A program made the position numbers and the translations under genes. Positions 1 to 6,618 of a stretch of DNA of 8,948 bases are shown here, piece by piece. The DNA comes from Candidatus Nitrosopumilus sp. Its GTDB lineage: Archaea > Thermoproteota > Nitrososphaeria > Nitrososphaerales > Nitrosopumilaceae. Under the pieces are notes generated by a model, which had not been told where the DNA came from, searched no databases, and was given only the letters and a program-made list of their open reading frames with translations. Within the stretch, counting starts at the first letter, position 1, and each line of letters begins with the position of its first letter. The stretch is taken from assembly GCA_016784625.1 (NCBI GenBank), contig JADHUF010000039.1, positions 1-8,948 of the forward strand. The letters are read 5' to 3'.

Positions 1-109
1 TGTCTTTGTTTTCCTCATGTTGAATACTATACTGTATTGCAAGAACTGAAAATGTAGATAGAATGATACCCAATATAACAAGAGCAAGAATTTTTTCATT
101 TTGTATCAT
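1..109 (-). CDS. N-terminal part of an exported or membrane-anchored protein, cut by the window edge
   Basis: From an ATG at 107-109 the minus strand stays open for 36 codons to the window edge. The peptide starts MIQNEKILALVILGIILS and runs through one hydrophobic stretch (about residues 6-24) into a polar, charged tail (QHEENKD). This has the form of a signal peptide or N-terminal anchor, so the mature part would lie outside the membrane. A TATA-like TTTATGAC on the minus strand at about 133-140 sits some 27 bases upstream, which suits a leaderless transcript. A second ATG at 97-99 opens another frame (MKKFLLLLYW...) that also stays open, so the frame is not certain; the first is preferred for its cleaner signal-anchor pattern. 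The function cannot be judged from so short a piece. Confidence 0.5.
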   Translation of the reverse strand, partial: MIQNEKILALVILGIILSTFSVLAIQYSIQHEENKD

Positions 110-492
110 ATTCTGTTTCTCGAAATATGACAGTCATAAAGTGTTCTAATGATTGACAAATCCTAATAGATTTGAACTGTTGAATATGTCAAAGATTGAA
201 TTTTAGAGTATGAACTAATGCAGAAATTTCATAGGTTTACAAAAATTAACGGGGTTAACTAGAATTAAAGACAAATTTTCATTTAACAATAAGCAGTGAA
301 TCTCAAGTTATTTTTTTAGACAAAGTATTCTTTCTTCATTAAGAATCATTATCACTTATTTAACATATTCTAGTCTTATAAAATAGTTAGATTTCTCAAT
401 ATACGAAAGATGTCAAAACATGATTGTAATTCGATAAACTGTTATCAGTAAAAAGAAATAAAGATCCTTGTACAAGAATTCTAATAGCATTA
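110..492. other. Gene-free stretch between two minus-strand units
   Basis: All frames are closed by frequent stops; the longest ATG-started peptides I found are about 14 residues. The right end (about 450-496) holds the probable terminator of the TlpA-CcdA gene and the left end the promoter of the partial gene at the edge. A short inverted repeat, TTAAC-GGG-GTTAA, lies at about 247-259. I see nothing else in the middle. Confidence 0.6.
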
Positions 493-496
493 TTAG
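450..496 (-). terminator. Probable transcription end of the propeller/TlpA-CcdA unit
   Basis: On the minus strand the TAA stop lies inside a small inverted repeat (CTAATA at 481-486, TATTAG at 491-496). A perfect 10-base palindrome CTTGTACAAG follows at 467-476, then the T-rich tract TTTATTTCTTTTT (450-462). Archaeal RNA polymerase ends mainly at T-rich tracts, so the tract is the likely signal; the hairpins may only help. Confidence 0.45.
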
Positions 497-1779
497 GTAT
501 AACTATTAAAATAATTAGACAGTACCGCCATAGAGCCTGTAAGTAACAATATTCCAACACCAACTAACAACAAACCACTTATTCGCTCAATCCACATCAT
601 TTTAGATTTGATCCTATCAAAGAAAATTAAAAATCTATCCAGTGCAAATGCCGACAATAAAAATGGAATTGTCAAGCCAGCAGAATAAACAGTTAGTAGT
701 GAAGCACCTGTTGAAATAGATGAGCTAGATGCTGCAATGGTAAGAATGCCTGCCAAGATAGGCCCAATGCATGGAGTCCACCCCGCACCAAAAGCCATAC
801 CAACAAAGAATGTACCTGCTTTTCCAGATGATTTCTTAGAAAGATCAAATTTTAGTTGTCTTTCAAGCCAAGGTATTTTAAAAATTCCAATCAAGTGAAG
901 GCCCAATATAATTAATACAACACCACCTATTCTTTCAATCCAAATAGATGCATCTAGAAATATTGAACCAGCATATCCTACAGTCGAACCAAGTACTATG
1001 AAAATTGAAGAAAAGCCAAGTACAAACATCAATCCTCTTTTCATAGTTGTCATTCGAAGTTTTTGTTGTGCAGAATTATTTTTTTGAGACAAGTCATTGA
1101 CACTAAGACCAGTCAGAAATGATGCATATACAGGAATTAATGGTAATACACAAGGAGATAAGAAACTTAGCAAGCCTGCACTAAAGGCAACTACAAAATT
1201 AAGTCCAAGATCAGAGATAAAAATACTATCAGAAGTATTTTCCTCAAATTGAATGTTATTTAATGCACTTTCAACTCTAGATATTGTGTTTTGAGACATT
1301 GGTTCAAATGCACCCTTCCACTGATACAAAATCATCCCATCTTTGCTAATTAAGACAGATTCAGGTACGCCGATTGTCCTAAATGCATATTGAAATTCAT
1401 TATCAGGATCATGCCATGCAGTATATGAAATATTTTGAGACTGTAAGAAATTCTTGATCATCGGTATAGAACCTTTGTCATCAACACTTACACCAATAAC
1501 AACAAAGTCATCATCAAAAAATTTGTCCTGCAGTTTTTGGAGATCAGGCATTTCTTCCCTGCAAGGTTCACACCAGGTAGCCCAGACATTTATCAAAACA
1601 ACCTTTCCATTAAGATCAGACAGAGATACAGATTCTCCTTCAAGTGACGTTGCAGAGTAATCAGGAATAGGTCTCAGGTTTTCGGCATTTACATCTGAAA
1701 CAGTAAAAGACGAATAGATAAGCATCATTCCTGAAACTAGAAAAATAATTGCCAATACAGTACGCTTTGACGTAATCAT
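493..1779 (-). CDS. Membrane thiol-disulfide relay protein: TlpA/ResA-type thioredoxin domain fused to a CcdA/DsbD-type transmembrane domain
   Basis: This 428-residue protein should carry reducing equivalents from cytoplasmic thioredoxin across the membrane to outside substrates. Residues 7-27 form a signal anchor. Residues about 36-172 are a thioredoxin fold of the TlpA/ResA type, with active site WCEPC (Cys70, Cys73), the following REEMPDL helix and the cis-proline in GVPES (Pro139). Residues about 192-420 hold six hydrophobic segments as in CcdA, with SPCVLPL (Cys210) in the first and GWTPCIGP (Cys337) in the fourth, matching the redox pair of the CcdA/DsbD beta domain. The ATG is preceded by TAGGTAG, an acceptable ribosome site. 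It starts 16 bases after the propeller gene, so the two are very probably co-transcribed. CcdA-TlpA systems serve cytochrome c maturation or repair of outer thiols; the neighbour suggests the latter. Thioredoxin before CcdA is the reverse of the order usual in DsbD and DipZ. Confidence 0.93.
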   Translation of the reverse strand: MITSKRTVLAIIFLVSGMMLIYSSFTVSDVNAENLRPIPDYSATSLEGESVSLSDLNGKVVLINVWATWCEPCREEMPDLQKLQDKFFDDDFVVIGVSVDDKGSIPMIKNFLQSQNISYTAWHDPDNEFQYAFRTIGVPESVLISKDGMILYQWKGAFEPMSQNTISRVESALNNIQFEENTSDSIFISDLGLNFVVAFSAGLLSFLSPCVLPLIPVYASFLTGLSVNDLSQKNNSAQQKLRMTTMKRGLMFVLGFSSIFIVLGSTVGYAGSIFLDASIWIERIGGVVLIILGLHLIGIFKIPWLERQLKFDLSKKSSGKAGTFFVGMAFGAGWTPCIGPILAGILTIAASSSSISTGASLLTVYSAGLTIPFLLSAFALDRFLIFFDRIKSKMMWIERISGLLLVGVGILLLTGSMAVLSNYFNSYT

Positions 1780-1795
1780 AAAGAACTACCTAGTA

Positions 1796-3151
1796 TCAAG
1801 GCATTGTTGTAAATTGGACAGAGTTGTCATCCCCAGTCCATACTATTGAAACAAGATTATTTCCACTTGCTATCGCAGGGGATTTACCTTCTTCAATCGT
1901 TACAGGTTTGTCAAATTTGGTGATTGTTCCATCAGAAGTAATCTTTGCAGCATATATCATTGCCTTGGTTTCACCATATCTCCATATAGTATCATTTGTG
2001 GAGTGGCCTGTTGCATCCTCCCAAGTAATCCAAGCTATATCATTGTCATCTATAGTAAGATAAACTCTTAGTGGTGGAACCCATTCAGACGTCAGAATTG
2101 GGATTGGCTGACTAAATGTTTGGCCTTTATCAGACGATGTTGCATAATAGATTCCAGGAGCACCCTCCTTTCCAGTATACCAAACAACATGCAAATTTCC
2201 TTTACTGTCCACATCCATTGGTGCCCCTACATGAACACATCCATGAAAGTTAAAATTGTCATCAGAGATTTTTACAGGATCTGAAAATGTTTTTCCACTG
2301 TCATAAGATGATGCAACAACCATATCACGCACTTGGGTTTCTCCATCACCGAAGACTTGACGCCATGATACGTATACATTGTTTTCTGCATCTGCTGCAA
2401 GTTGCACATTACAACAAGGACATGGATTCTCAGCTAAAGATTTTGTTGGTAAAAATGATTTTCCACCATCAGCAGAATAAGAATATTTGAGAGTGCTTGG
2501 TCTAGATTTATCAGATTCAAGATATCCCGTTCCATTATTTTTGGCTGGAGAATCTAACCATGCAACATGAATATTTCCATCTCCAGATACTGCCATGTTT
2601 TGAAAGAATTTTCCTGATGGTAATTCGTTTGCAGCAATTTCAATGGAGGGCAAGAAAGATTTTCCACCATCAAGGGATTGTGCAAATATCAATGTTCTAT
2701 ATACACCCATAAACAAATTGGGTTCAGGCGTAGAGTTCGCCCATAATGCATACACTTGACCATCATTACCAAAAGTAATTGTTGGAGCAACTCGACCATC
2801 CAACACCACATTACCGTCTATGGAATTTATCCGTACAGAATCTGAAAAAGTTTTGCCGTTATCAACAGATGTTTTCAGATATAGATTTGTTATTCTGTTT
2901 TCGGTACTTGGATAAATAATAAACATTTTTCCTGAGTCGTCAATTGCAATGTTTGGTGCAGGCTGTGAGTCGATACTTGTTTGTGCTATTTGTATTGGAT
3001 TCACAAATGGCATTGCCATTGGCAGTATAGAAGATGTATCGATTTCAGATACAGATACTTGTTTTGTATTGTTCATATCATTTGTGAAAGCAAATGTTGC
3101 AGAGATTATTGCAATTATTACAATTATAGCTGGAATGATTATTTTATTCAA
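1796..3151 (-). CDS. Exported Asp-box (BNR, sialidase-like) beta-propeller with a CPCC cysteine cluster
   Basis: A 451-residue exported protein. Residues 3-22 form a signal peptide or anchor. Five Asp boxes (S-x-D-x-G-x-T/S-F) centre on Asp97, Asp161, Asp228, Asp284 and Asp341. Repeating strand motifs end in an aromatic at Tyr80, Trp137, Trp198, Trp263, Trp324, Trp377 and Trp438, spaced 53-65 residues, which suggests six or seven blades. I see no sialidase catalytic set such as the FRIP arginine motif, so 'sialidase' should be read as fold only. The only cysteines are Cys244, Cys246 and Cys247 in NPCPCCN plus Cys305 in FHGCVH, where His303 and His307 flank it; this looks like a metal or redox site. 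The TTG start is forced: an in-frame TAA lies two codons upstream and the signal peptide begins at once. No ribosome site is visible, so a leaderless message is likely. The TlpA-CcdA gene follows in the same unit. Natural substrate unknown. Confidence 0.85.
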   Translation of the reverse strand: MNKIIIPAIIVIIAIISATFAFTNDMNNTKQVSVSEIDTSSILPMAMPFVNPIQIAQTSIDSQPAPNIAIDDSGKMFIIYPSTENRITNLYLKTSVDNGKTFSDSVRINSIDGNVVLDGRVAPTITFGNDGQVYALWANSTPEPNLFMGVYRTLIFAQSLDGGKSFLPSIEIAANELPSGKFFQNMAVSGDGNIHVAWLDSPAKNNGTGYLESDKSRPSTLKYSYSADGGKSFLPTKSLAENPCPCCNVQLAADAENNVYVSWRQVFGDGETQVRDMVVASSYDSGKTFSDPVKISDDNFNFHGCVHVGAPMDVDSKGNLHVVWYTGKEGAPGIYYATSSDKGQTFSQPIPILTSEWVPPLRVYLTIDDNDIAWITWEDATGHSTNDTIWRYGETKAMIYAAKITSDGTITKFDKPVTIEEGKSPAIASGNNLVSIVWTGDDNSVQFTTMP

Positions 3152-3172
3152 TAAAAATTATGATTTAAATTA

Positions 3173-3180
3173 GATTAATA
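3173..3180 (-). promoter_or_regulatory. Candidate TATA box for the propeller/TlpA-CcdA unit
   Basis: On the minus strand TATTAATC is centred about 25 bases upstream of the TTG start at 3151, the right distance for a leaderless archaeal transcript. It directly adjoins the left arm of the inverted repeat at 3187-3230. Confidence 0.4.
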
Positions 3181-3186
3181 ACCTGA

Positions 3187-3230
3187 TGGTACATTATTCG
3201 AATAAACCAGTACAAACAATAATTGTACCA
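3187..3230. promoter_or_regulatory. Imperfect inverted repeat between divergent genes, candidate operator
   Basis: The left arm TGGTACATTATT (3187-3198) and right arm AATAATTGTACCA (3218-3230) are reverse complements apart from one extra base in the right arm; 19 bases separate them. The repeat fills the middle of the 103-base gap between the propeller gene and the divergent winged-helix gene. The left arm touches the presumed TATA box of the propeller unit and the right arm lies just upstream of the regulator. The placement suits binding by the regulator itself, which is an inference. Confidence 0.5.
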
Positions 3231-3254
3231 ATTCGTTTTTTATGATAACAGTGA

Positions 3255-3671
3255 ATGTTCAACGTGCAAAATAGACAAAAAATATTAGAACATATCCAAA
3301 CATACCCAGGACAAACATTATCACAAATTTGTCATAAATTAAAAATCCCACAATCCACCATCAAATATCATCTAACAGAGCTAATTAATGAAAAAAGAAT
3401 TTTTCTAGAAAATTTATTCAAAACCCATTATTTTCCCATTGACATAAGCAATGAATTAAAGATACAGTCATGTATAGATAGCAATGACAATATGAAGAAT
3501 ATTTACAAAAATTTAGATAGCAAAATAACATTAGATGAACTTTCAATAATTTGCAACACATCCAAAAGTCTCATGTCAAAGAGATTGAAAATTCTTATTT
3601 CTATGGGTGCTGCCGAAAAAATAAAAAATGGAAGGAAAATAGTTTTTTTAAAGAAACAAATTCTAAATTAA
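3255..3671 (+). CDS. Tandem winged-helix (ArsR/MarR-like) transcriptional regulator
   Basis: A 138-residue soluble protein with two DNA-binding-like segments. Residues about 5-52 are a winged helix: RQKILEHIQTYPG, then the helix-turn-helix SQICHKLKIPQSTIKYHLTELI and the wing around EKRIFLEN. Residues about 78-135 look like a second winged helix (LDELSIICNTSKSLMSKRL, then a wing around IKNGRKIVFLKK). There is no clear ligand domain, but three cysteines (Cys26, Cys73, Cys100) could sense redox state or metal; this is speculation. The gene is divergent from the propeller/TlpA-CcdA unit across a 103-base gap carrying an inverted repeat, a common setting for a local regulator. The ATG at 3255 begins directly with the first helix; no strong ribosome site is seen. 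It ends 16 bases before the stop of the convergent surface-protein gene. Confidence 0.82.
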   Translation: MFNVQNRQKILEHIQTYPGQTLSQICHKLKIPQSTIKYHLTELINEKRIFLENLFKTHYFPIDISNELKIQSCIDSNDNMKNIYKNLDSKITLDELSIICNTSKSLMSKRLKILISMGAAEKIKNGRKIVFLKKQILN

Positions 3672-3677
3672 TTTTTT
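3672..3677 (+). terminator. T-tract directly after the winged-helix gene
   Basis: Six T residues follow the TAA stop in the 16-base gap between two convergent genes. This fits archaeal T-tract termination but is a short signal. Confidence 0.35.
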
Positions 3678-3687
3678 AGAAACAAGA

Positions 3688-5397
3688 TTACAAAATTCCT
3701 TTTTGTACAAGGTATTCCAATCCATTTAGAAATTCCACATCCGAGATTGAATCATCTATCCACAAATTGATGTTTATCACTAACCATGTAGGAATTGCTT
3801 GATTTATTTTCTTTGGATCAATTTCAGAATCAATCATATTGGTTTGTATTAGATCATGTAAAGAATTTCTAAATAATTCATCATCACCGTGCGTTGCCCA
3901 CATGGTAATATCAGATTTTATCTTTTCAGATATAATATTTTGATGGTTTAGTTCAGTAATGACACGAGGGATAATCTCATCAGATGATGCATCAACTTGA
4001 AATTGAAACGTTAATGGATATGTAGAAGTTCCAATTTCAGACAAGGTTATTTCAACCACTCCTTCAGCATCTAAAGATAAATGCGTTGATTCATCACCAT
4101 TGTAGATATTTTTTTGTTGTATTGGATTATTTTGACCAACTACATCAAGGACATAAGGAACATTAAAGACGTCTTTCTGAGTTTTTCCATCAACTATTGA
4201 GATGTTAAAAGTATTATTTCCAGTAGTTGGAATGGAGTTATCCCACCAAACTGTAAATAAATACTTGCCATCAGAAGTATATTTTTTAAACTCAATTTTT
4301 CGTTCATCAGACTCTATTTCTTCAGCAAGTGATTTTTCTAATAGTGGATTTTTTGTCTCAACTAATTTAGAAATAGCAATGATTTTTTTAGAATCACCAA
4401 TCATTGAAGGTTTTGGAAGAGTGTAATCGTCATATTCTGCATAAATAGTATCACCAATGGAAACTCGTAATTCCCCTCTGCTGTGATTGAATGCATTGTT
4501 AGAATCACTAGAAAGATCATCATCGATTAATTCAATCGTTACAGGATAATTTCCATTCATTTGAACAATTCCTTTGTAATTTGCTACCCAGTATGCAAGT
4601 AAATCAATTCCTGCAGTGTCAGTATCAGAATATATTCTGATTGGCAATCCAAATTTATCATCAAAAGGAAAACGAACATTATCCAAATCAGTAAGTGTTA
4701 AAACAGCTTTATCACCTGGGACATATTCTTCCTGATCAAAATTCAGTGTTGCTTCACGCCAGGAATATTTTGCAGTTTTAGAAAGGATGTTGTCTTCATC
4801 ATATTGAAATGATATTGTTACACCACCCTCTTGTTTTGCTTCGACTCTTCCTGAACCATCATCAAGAGTTCCATAGGTACTTTCACATCTATTTCCTCCA
4901 AAATTATCAGGTCTACCGTCACCTGTTATGTCATATCGAAAACCAGATAGTTTGATGGAACCATAAAACAGGCCATGATCATGACCAGTCTCTATGAATC
5001 CATTACAACCATTTCCTTCCAGAGTCATAGACCCTTCTCTGGATCTTGCAGTGATTGGATTATCAGGATTATTTCCAATTATGTCTAGTTTGTGTGGATC
5101 AGTATTCCATCCAGGTGCATAAATTAATGTGTAAATTCTACTTCCCCAAGAATATCCATCAAGTCGCTCTTTGCAATTATTCATTATTTGACCAGGAGTA
5201 ACACCCTCTTTGTCATACATTTTCCCTAATGGGTTATTAGCACAAAGAAACATCTTGATGCCAGGAATGCTTGCATAAGCAGTTGTAGAATATGTTGATG
5301 CAAATAAAATAACAATTAAGAAAAATGCAAGATGATTAACTTTGATGTTATTCACAGTTGAATAACTAGGTATTTGTAGAAAAAGAAAACGGTACAT
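3688..5397 (-). CDS. Exported thaumarchaeal surface protein with Ig-like modules and paired C-terminal IPxW-type modules
   Basis: A 569-residue protein probably located on the cell surface. A hydrophobic segment (about residues 22-36) ends in a cleavage-like AYA-S at 42/43. Residues about 80-325 carry motifs I recognise from large thaumarchaeal secreted proteins: APGWN...IGNNPDNPIT (94-116), ETGHDHG (136-142), YVPGDKAVLTLTDLDN (225-240), YSDTDTAGIDL (256-266) and GDTIYAEYDDYTLPKP (315-330). DITGDGRPD (156-164) resembles a calcium loop. Cys52, Cys75, Cys131 and Cys171 are the only cysteines and could make two disulfides. A further beta-rich domain spans about 365-475. The end holds two 35-residue modules (488-522 and 535-569); the last starts IPTW and closes GLEYLVQKGIL, a common thaumarchaeal C-terminal form. 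The start is uncertain: ATG at 5397 gives a 21-residue preface, while a GTG at 5355 (residue 15) gives a more usual signal peptide. Role unknown; cell envelope or adhesion is plausible. Confidence 0.85.
   Translation of the reverse strand: MYRFLFLQIPSYSTVNNIKVNHLAFFLIVILFASTYSTTAYASIPGIKMFLCANNPLGKMYDKEGVTPGQIMNNCKERLDGYSWGSRIYTLIYAPGWNTDPHKLDIIGNNPDNPITARSREGSMTLEGNGCNGFIETGHDHGLFYGSIKLSGFRYDITGDGRPDNFGGNRCESTYGTLDDGSGRVEAKQEGGVTISFQYDEDNILSKTAKYSWREATLNFDQEEYVPGDKAVLTLTDLDNVRFPFDDKFGLPIRIYSDTDTAGIDLLAYWVANYKGIVQMNGNYPVTIELIDDDLSSDSNNAFNHSRGELRVSIGDTIYAEYDDYTLPKPSMIGDSKKIIAISKLVETKNPLLEKSLAEEIESDERKIEFKKYTSDGKYLFTVWWDNSIPTTGNNTFNISIVDGKTQKDVFNVPYVLDVVGQNNPIQQKNIYNGDESTHLSLDAEGVVEITLSEIGTSTYPLTFQFQVDASSDEIIPRVITELNHQNIISEKIKSDITMWATHGDDELFRNSLHDLIQTNMIDSEIDPKKINQAIPTWLVININLWIDDSISDVEFLNGLEYLVQKGIL
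3691..3936 (-). repeat. Two diverged 35-residue modules at the C-terminus of the surface protein
   Basis: Module 1 (3832-3936, residues 488-522) and module 2 (3691-3795, residues 535-569) align without gaps over much of their length. Shared pattern: an initial I, a W at module position 12-13, D/E-x-x-F near the middle (DDELF, DVEF), an amphipathic L...L helix, and an NMI/GIL end. A 12-residue linker separates them. Module 1 is strongly degenerate. Confidence 0.55.
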
Positions 5398-5513
5398 GTA
5401 TGAAATTCACTAGAGATTAATTGTAAAAAGAATTTTCAGATTAAAATTAAAGTTTCATGGTCATAGTTCAAGAGGTGAAAAAGATCAAAAATAGCTACTT
5501 TCTAACTGTTAAT

Positions 5514-5539
5514 CGTTCAAATCGGCTGAAATTTGAACG
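5514..5539. repeat. Perfect 9-base inverted repeat with the GTTCAA-N14-TTGAAC core
   Basis: CGTTCAAAT (5514-5522) and ATTTGAACG (5531-5539) are exact reverse complements around an 8-base loop. The repeat begins immediately after the stop codon of the 58-residue minus-strand gene and lies about 117 bases upstream of the surface-protein start. It could be a 3' hairpin of the former or a protein-binding site for the latter. No T-tract follows on the minus strand. The same core with the same spacing recurs at 6818-6843. Confidence 0.6.
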
Positions 5540-5716
5540 CTAAGTTTGACTTAAGGATTTGGTATGACTCCTACTATTCTCAAATGCTTCTTTTAGTCGC
5601 TGTTCTAGATCAGTATTTTTGTAGACATCTGTAATCCATGATTCTAACTGTTCCTTGATGATTTTTTCTTGTTCTGAAAGGTTGTCTTTAGATTTTTCAG
5701 TTATAGTATAAGTCAT
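5540..5716 (-). CDS. Small charged helical protein, 58 residues, function unknown
   Basis: The minus strand reads ATG ACT TAT ACT ... TAG as 58 codons. The product starts MTYTITEKSKDNLSEQEKII and continues with charged, mainly helical sequence (KEQLESWITDVYKN, then LEQRLKEAFENSRSH), so it is soluble and probably an amphipathic helix pair or coiled coil. AAGGA lies six bases before the ATG, a fair ribosome site. It is divergent from the ribbon-helix-helix gene across 56 bases, so both may answer to that regulator. It has no cysteine or recognisable catalytic motif. The coding pattern and ribosome site favour a real gene; I do not recognise the family. Confidence 0.6.
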   Translation of the reverse strand: MTYTITEKSKDNLSEQEKIIKEQLESWITDVYKNTDLEQRLKEAFENSRSHTKSLSQT

Positions 5717-5743
5717 GACTTATCCTTATTTATCGCATGAGTC

Positions 5744-5757
5744 CTTAATAATATTTT
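5744..5757. promoter_or_regulatory. Shared A/T-rich core promoter between two short divergent genes
   Basis: CTTAATAATATTTT centres about 24 bases upstream of the ATG at 5773, fitting a leaderless plus-strand transcript. Read on the minus strand, TATTAAGG at 5743-5750 lies about 30 bases upstream of the ATG at 5716. One near-symmetric element may therefore serve both directions. Confidence 0.4.
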
Positions 5758-5772
5758 CGGATACTACCATTC

Positions 5773-5919
5773 ATGCCTAAACGAAAACTCAGCATCACTA
5801 TGATATCCGAGCTTTTTGACTGGATGGAAGGCGAAATCAAGAAGGGAGAATATGCAAATTATTCACATGCAATAGAATATGCAATGAGGAAATTAAGAGA
5901 TTCTAAAAAGAATGAATAG
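5773..5919 (+). CDS. Ribbon-helix-helix (CopG/MetJ-like) small DNA-binding protein, 48 residues
   Basis: ATG CCT AAA CGA ... TAG gives 48 residues with the plan of a ribbon-helix-helix protein. A short basic strand MPKRKLSITMI (residues 1-11) is followed by helix 1 (SELFDWMEGEIKKGEY), a turn with NYSHAIEYAMRKL for helix 2, and a basic tail (RDSKKNE). These proteins dimerise and bind DNA through the paired N-terminal strands. The length is normal for the smallest members. A TATA-like element lies about 24 bases upstream and there is no ribosome site, so the message is probably leaderless. It is divergent from the 58-residue gene. That layout could suggest an antitoxin-like role, but the neighbour does not look like a toxin and does not overlap, so a plain small regulator is the safer call. 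Confidence 0.72.
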   Translation: MPKRKLSITMISELFDWMEGEIKKGEYANYSHAIEYAMRKLRDSKKNE

Positions 5920-6030
5920 TAAATGCCAGATTTCTAAAGATTAGCACAAAAAAGATTTAGATTATTTTTCATTTGTAGTGTCAGAATCTCAACAGGTTTG
6001 AACCATGATAATATACTGGTCTTAAGAAAT

Positions 6031-6039
6031 TATTTTAAT
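6031..6039 (+). promoter_or_regulatory. Candidate TATA box for the gene starting at 6061
   Basis: TATTTTAAT is centred 26 bases upstream of the ATG at 6061, the expected spacing for a leaderless archaeal message. It lies only about 14 bases from the upstream TTG at 6049, which argues for the ATG as the true start. Confidence 0.5.
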
Positions 6040-6060
6040 CATTAAAAATTGCAATTCATC

Positions 6061-6618
6061 ATGACACCCAAACTTCATGAAGGACATGGAGCATTTTTTT
6101 ATCCATTTATAACAATAGGTAAAGATGCTAATTTAAAACCAGTTTTACATCCTAAAAGTAATCATTGGTTTAGAGAAATCGAAACAAATCAGAGAATTGG
6201 AAGATTCCAAATTTTAGTGAGTGATGACGGTTTCATATTTCCAATAGGATTAGGTGGAAACACTCGTGTGTTTCTTAATGTATTATTTTCAACTTCTCTT
6301 TTTTTTAATTTACAGTCACGGTTAATTGCAAAAAATAGTTTGTGTAAAGTAGAATGGAAAGAAAATGACAACAAGATAACAATAACTTCAATGAATCCTG
6401 GCTCTGTTAGAAGTAACACTGCATTCAATCGAGATGGCAAAAACACAATTAACAGAATGAATGCATTTCCAAGAAAAATAGTAAGTGTTGAAAAAATACA
6501 AGAAATAATAGACAAAGCATACGAAGTTTACAAAATCTCTACTCATTGTAGGAGGAGTTATTGTCATAGTGGCAGCATCTCTATTTGCATATCTGATGTG
6601 GTATGTTGCACCAGATGA
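6061..6618 (+). CDS. Hypothetical protein whose last 27 residues look frame-shifted
   Basis: From the ATG at 6061 the frame runs 185 residues; a TTG at 6049 would add four. Residues 1-158 look like an ordinary soluble domain of mixed strands and helices (e.g. GHGAFFYPFITIGKD, GRFQILVSDDGFIFPIGLGG) ending in a charged helix (VEKIQEIIDKAYEVYK). I do not recognise the family. Residues 159-185 change abruptly to a cysteine/serine-rich tail with five cysteines (THCRRSYCHS ... VVCCTR). The +1 frame of the same DNA encodes a clean transmembrane helix, so this tail is probably out-of-frame reading. Removing one A from the four-A run at 6532-6535 would join the domain to that helix and give about 243 residues. 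It could instead be a real upstream gene overlapping a downstream one. Confidence 0.6.
   Translation: MTPKLHEGHGAFFYPFITIGKDANLKPVLHPKSNHWFREIETNQRIGRFQILVSDDGFIFPIGLGGNTRVFLNVLFSTSLFFNLQSRLIAKNSLCKVEWKENDNKITITSMNPGSVRSNTAFNRDGKNTINRMNAFPRKIVSVEKIQEIIDKAYEVYKISTHCRRSYCHSGSISICISDVVCCTR

Noticed and set aside
1454..1660. Open frame of 68 codons on the plus strand inside the TlpA-CcdA gene
   Set aside because: It is antisense to the TlpA domain with its intact WCEPC motif and has no domain or promoter of its own; it is a shadow frame.
1796..3151. Active sialidase (neuraminidase)
   Set aside because: Asp boxes show only the propeller fold. The catalytic arginine motif and other active-site residues are not visible, and the cysteine cluster points elsewhere.
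1824..3173. Several plus-strand open frames of 67-79 codons over the propeller gene
   Set aside because: All are antisense to the propeller, whose repeating Asp boxes and strand motifs prove the minus-strand frame.
5540..5919. Toxin-antitoxin operon
   Set aside because: The genes are divergent rather than overlapping in one direction, and the 58-residue protein shows no toxin signature that I recognise.
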